Below are positions 59,725 to 64,000 of a DNA stretch of 64,000 nt, piece by piece. Every line of letters starts with the position of its first letter. Positions within the stretch are counted from its first letter, which is position 1. A program made the translations under genes and the position numbers. The stretch comes from Pseudomonadota bacterium. Lineage in GTDB: Bacteria > Pseudomonadota > Gammaproteobacteria > Burkholderiales > Burkholderiaceae_B. The stretch covers positions 62,001-126,000 of the forward strand of contig JAFACG010000019.1 in NCBI GenBank assembly GCA_023425645.1, written 5' to 3'. The notes below the pieces were generated by a model, which ran no database searches, was not told the origin of the DNA, and was given only the letters and a program-made list of their open reading frames with translations.

Positions 59725-61501
59725 GGCCGTTTTCCATTTCCTTCAGGCGCCGGTGGACGGTGCTGCGATGCAGGCCCAGGGCCTTCGCCGCCTGCGACAC
59801 ATTCCCCTTGTGCCTTTCCAGGGCTTCCCGCAGGGCGGCCTGTTCGCGTTCCCGCAGCGTCGTTCCCTGGGGCGCGGCCGGGCGCGACGGGGGAGGCGCG
59901 GCGGCCGCGTCCTGACTCAGCCGGGGCAGGGCGGGCAACTGCGCCGCGCTCCAGACCCGGCCAGGCGCGTCCTGCAAAATGATCTGCAGCAGCACGGAGC
60001 GCAACTGCCGGTAGTTGCCCGGCCAATCGTAGCTTCGCAGGCGCTCCAGCGCCTCGTCCTGCAAGCGCGGGGCGGGGTTTTCTCCGCTCAGCCTGGCCAG
60101 TTCGCGCAGGATGTAGGGGCCCAGGTCGGGCCGATCGCGCAAGGCGGGGACGCGGCAGGTGTAATCCTGCAGGCGGAAGAACAGGTCGGCGCGGAACCGC
60201 CCCTGGCGTACCAGCGTCTCCAGGCACTGGTGGCTGGCGCTGATCAGGCGGAAATCCAGGACATGGGTCTGGTCCGAGCCCAGGGACTGCACTTCGCGTT
60301 CCTGCAGCACGCGCAACAGGCGGCTCTGCAAGGCCAGCGGCATGTCCCCGATCTCGTCCAGGAACAGCACGCCGCCGTCGGCCTGGCGCAGCTTGCCGGC
60401 GTAGCCCTGGCGGCGCGCTCCGGTGAAGGCGCCGGCCTCGTAGCCGAACAGCTCGGCTTCGATCAGGGATTCGGGCAGGGCGGCGCAATTGATGGCCACG
60501 AACGGGCCGGGGCGGGCGCGGTGGCGGCGATGCAGCTCGCGCGCCAGGAGTTCCTTGCCCGAGCCGCTTTCTCCGCTCAGCAACACGGACAGACCCATGC
60601 GCAGGGCCCGCAAGGCGGGCTCCAGCGCGTGCTGCTGCTGATCCGACAGCATCGGTCCCTGGGGCGCGGCCGGGGCGGGGAGCGGGCGTGCGGGCGCCGA
60701 GGGGCGGACATGCAGCTTGGCGGATTGCCGCGCGGCGCGCGCCTGCTCCAGCGCGGCCTCCAGATCCAGGCCGGGCAGCGATTGCCAATCCTGGCCCAGC
60801 AGGGCCGCAGCCACTTCGTCGGCGGCGACGATGAGGCCGTCCTCCACCAGCAGGCGGCCGCTGAACGGACCGTCCAGCAGGGCCGGGTCCGTATGCAGAT
60901 GCAGCAGGCGGCGCGCGGGTGTGCACAGCGCCTGGAGCATCTGCCGGCTGATCTGGCGCGCATACAGGCGCGCCATGTCCAGGGCATAGCCGTGCTCCAG
61001 GTCGGCGGGGCCGGAAATGTCCAGGACGCCGACGACCTGGCCGTACGGATCGCGTATGGGAGCGCCGTGGCAGCTCAGGATGCGGTTGCCGGGCAGGTAG
61101 TGCTGTTGTCCGTGTATGCGTATGGCCTGGCCGGTCACCAGCGCCGTGCCTATGGCATTGGTGCCGCGGTGGTGTTCGGCCCAGCTGACGCCGGCGCGCA
61201 GGGCGACCCGGTCGGCGCGCTCCAGGAAATGCGGGTCGCCGGCCTGTTGCAGCACGGTTCCCTGGGCGTCGCATAGCAGCACCAGGCTGTGGTGCGGACG
61301 CACCAGGGCGGCCAGCTCCTGAAGGGCGGCCGCCGAATGATGCAGCAGGCTGTGCTGCTGCTCCAGCAACTGGCGCAAGGCGCCCTGGCTCAGGTCGCGG
61401 GGCTCCTGGCTCAATTCCCGGTCCAGGGCGCGGCAACGCTCCCAGGACTGGCGCCACAGGACTTCATCTGCCTGCGGGCGGAAGGGGGACGGAAAAGACA
61501 T
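59675..61501 (-). CDS. Sigma-54-dependent activator, AcoR-like
   Basis: A 608-residue enhancer-binding protein. An N-terminal GAF-type sensor (LVLLCDAQGTVLQQAGDPHF; GTNAIGTALVTGQAIRIHG), the AAA+ core with Walker A GESGSGKELLA, GAFTGA (binds sigma-54) and LFLDEIGDMPLALQSRLLRV, and a C-terminal Fis-like HTH (GNVSQAAKALGLHRSTVHRR). It is divergent from the aldehyde dehydrogenase, whose sigma-54 promoter and upstream sites are visible. Confidence 0.95.
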   Translation of the reverse strand: MSFPSPFRPQADEVLWRQSWERCRALDRELSQEPRDLSQGALRQLLEQQHSLLHHSAAALQELAALVRPHHSLVLLCDAQGTVLQQAGDPHFLERADRVALRAGVSWAEHHRGTNAIGTALVTGQAIRIHGQQHYLPGNRILSCHGAPIRDPYGQVVGVLDISGPADLEHGYALDMARLYARQISRQMLQALCTPARRLLHLHTDPALLDGPFSGRLLVEDGLIVAADEVAAALLGQDWQSLPGLDLEAALEQARAARQSAKLHVRPSAPARPLPAPAAPQGPMLSDQQQHALEPALRALRMGLSVLLSGESGSGKELLARELHRRHRARPGPFVAINCAALPESLIEAELFGYEAGAFTGARRQGYAGKLRQADGGVLFLDEIGDMPLALQSRLLRVLQEREVQSLGSDQTHVLDFRLISASHQCLETLVRQGRFRADLFFRLQDYTCRVPALRDRPDLGPYILRELARLSGENPAPRLQDEALERLRSYDWPGNYRQLRSVLLQIILQDAPGRVWSAAQLPALPRLSQDAAAAPPPSRPAAPQGTTLREREQAALREALERHKGNVSQAAKALGLHRSTVHRRLKEMENGPTAGDRRPGNPGSAWR

Positions 61502-61519
61502 GGTGACGCTCCGGGTGGG

Positions 61520-61567
61520 TGTCGCAGTGTGCGACAGCGGTTGCGGCGTGCGACAGCGGCTGTCGCA
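61520..61567. promoter_or_regulatory. Two activator binding sites (UAS)
   Basis: TGTCGC-N5-GCGACA (61520-61536) and TGCGACA-N5-TGTCGCA (61549-61567), perfect dyads whose centres are 30 bp apart, about three turns. They precede the -24/-12 promoter and lie next to the regulator start, so autoregulation is possible. Confidence 0.8.
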
Positions 61568-61641
61568 TCATGCGCCTGGAGGTCTGCTCATTATGGCGGC
61601 AGGCTGCTCGGGCAACGAGTCGGGACATCCGCTATGTTGCT

Positions 61642-61657
61642 TGGCACGTTATTTGCT
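61642..61657 (+). promoter_or_regulatory. Sigma-54 promoter of the aldehyde dehydrogenase gene
   Basis: TGGCACG-N4-TTGCT, an exact -24/-12 consensus, about 87 bp before the dehydrogenase ATG. Confidence 0.9.
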
Positions 61658-61743
61658 TGGATACAAGACGAGACGAAGACGACGAACGATCTTCATCCGC
61701 GGAGCGCCCGCCGGCGCGTCCGACCATTCCACAAGGAGACATC

Positions 61744-63270
<1,527 letters not shown>

Positions 63271-63292
63271 TCTTTTTCAGTCTTCAAAAACG

Positions 63293-63325
63293 AAAAAACC
63301 GCAGCGCGCAGGCGCTGCGGTTTTT
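63293..63325. terminator. Bidirectional terminator
   Basis: CCGCAGCGC (63299-63307) / GCGCTGCGG (63312-63320), loop GCAG, A-run before and T-run after. It serves the convergent aldehyde dehydrogenase and efp. Confidence 0.92.
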
Positions 63326-63344
63326 CTCGGAGTCGAACGCGGAC

Positions 63345-63902
63345 TTACATTACGCGGCTGCGGTATTCGCCGGTGCGGGTGTCGATCTCGATCTTGTCGC
63401 CGATGTTGCAGAACAGGGGCACGCTGATTTCCATGCCGGTGTTGATCTTGGCGGGCTTGAGCACCTTGCCGGAGGTGTCGCCCTTGACGGCGGGTTCCGT
63501 GTAGGTGATTTCGCGCACGATGATGGTGGGCAGTTCCACGGAGATGGCGCGGCCTTCGTAGAAGACCACTTCCACGGTCATGCCTTCTTCCAGGTAGTTC
63601 AGGGCGTCGCCCATGCTTTCGGCTTCGACTTCGTACTGGTTGTATTCTTCGTCCATGAAGACGTACATGGGGTCGGCGAAGTACGAGTAGGTGCACTCGC
63701 GCTTTTCCAGCATGACGATGTCGAATTTTTCGTCGGCTTTGTGCACGGCTTCGCTGTTCGAACCGGTCAGCAGGTTCTTGAATTTCAGCTTGACGACTGC
63801 GGCGTTACGACCGGATTTGTTGTATTCCGTTTTCTGAACGACCAGAGGGTCACCATTGACCATCACGACGTTGCCAACGCGCAATTCTTGTGCGATTTTC
63901 AT
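63345..63902 (-). CDS. efp: Translation elongation factor P
   Basis: A 185-residue factor that relieves ribosome stalling at polyproline. [20 protein letters not shown] carries Arg32 at the tip of domain I, the position rhamnosylated by EarP in beta-proteobacteria and some pseudomonads (instead of Lys modified by EpmA). C-terminal [20 protein letters not shown] is standard. Confidence 0.97.
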   Translation of the reverse strand: MKIAQELRVGNVVMVNGDPLVVQKTEYNKSGRNAAVVKLKFKNLLTGSNSEAVHKADEKFDIVMLEKRECTYSYFADPMYVFMDEEYNQYEVEAESMGDALNYLEEGMTVEVVFYEGRAISVELPTIIVREITYTEPAVKGDTSGKVLKPAKINTGMEISVPLFCNIGDKIEIDTRTGEYRSRVM

Positions 63903-64000
63903 TAAAAAAAACTCCGAATGGGGTGGCTCCGCCGAGCTTGATGTCAGGGAGCTTTGAGGAAAACAGTCTATTTTAGCGTTTTCGGGCGACTTGGGTATAA

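Overview
The window is the right-hand ~41.7 kb of a prophage followed by ~22 kb of host chromosome. The host is very probably a beta-proteobacterium of the Alcaligenaceae (Bordetella/Achromobacter-like). This rests on GC-rich codon use, an EF-P with Arg at position 32 (the EarP-rhamnosylated type), and the style of the metabolic genes. The species cannot be fixed from sequence reading alone.

The prophage is a temperate podovirus related to Bordetella phage BPP-1. From left to right it holds: lysis genes (spanin-like partial gene, GH108 endolysin, two holin-like proteins); a diversity-generating retroelement (DGR) made of a reverse transcriptase, a template repeat and an Mtd-type receptor-binding protein with a variable repeat; a tail fibre built of decapeptide repeats; ejected internal virion proteins including a 2108-residue polyvalent protein; tail-tube, capsid, cement, scaffold, staple and portal genes; and both terminase subunits. 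All of these are on the minus strand. A primase-polymerase/helicase and a Cro-like gene also run leftward. A divergent control region with repeated ATACG-N4-CGTAT operators separates them from a leaderless CI-like S24 repressor. A second operator-covered promoter then drives a rightward early operon: DUF2800 nuclease, DUF2815 SSB, RdgC, PolA-type polymerase, clamp-like protein, VRR-NUC, SNF2-like helicase, DUF3310, DUF4224 and tyrosine integrase. The integrase faces two tandem tRNA-Arg(ACG) genes; the proximal one is the probable attachment site. The left prophage end lies outside the window.

The DGR is the standout system. The 105-bp template and variable repeats differ at 8 positions, and every difference is at an adenine of the template's transcribed strand. 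This is direct evidence of adenine-specific mutagenic retrohoming onto the tail protein, presumably for receptor switching. Unlike BPP-1, there is no avd gene between the variable and template repeats, and the reading frame stays open from upstream of the template into the reverse transcriptase.

Other unexplained structure includes a 10-bp palindromic word at five late-gene junctions, a large inverted repeat around an operator between the primase and terminase genes, and mutually exclusive hairpins ahead of rdgC. There is also an independently placed lipoprotein moron, and a shared YPNSxM C-terminus on the scaffold and staple proteins.

The host part encodes an SsuD-type monooxygenase divergent from lactate dehydrogenase, a glutathionyl-hydroquinone reductase, WrbA, a thioesterase, an I78 inhibitor lipoprotein, a 3-methyladenine glycosylase/purine deaminase pair, DUF423 and CorA. 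These are followed by an AidB-like acyl-CoA dehydrogenase, a nuclease, a four-gene oligopeptide-type ABC transporter operon, DUF1178, a sigma-54 activator with its target aldehyde dehydrogenase (UAS and -24/-12 promoter visible), and EF-P.
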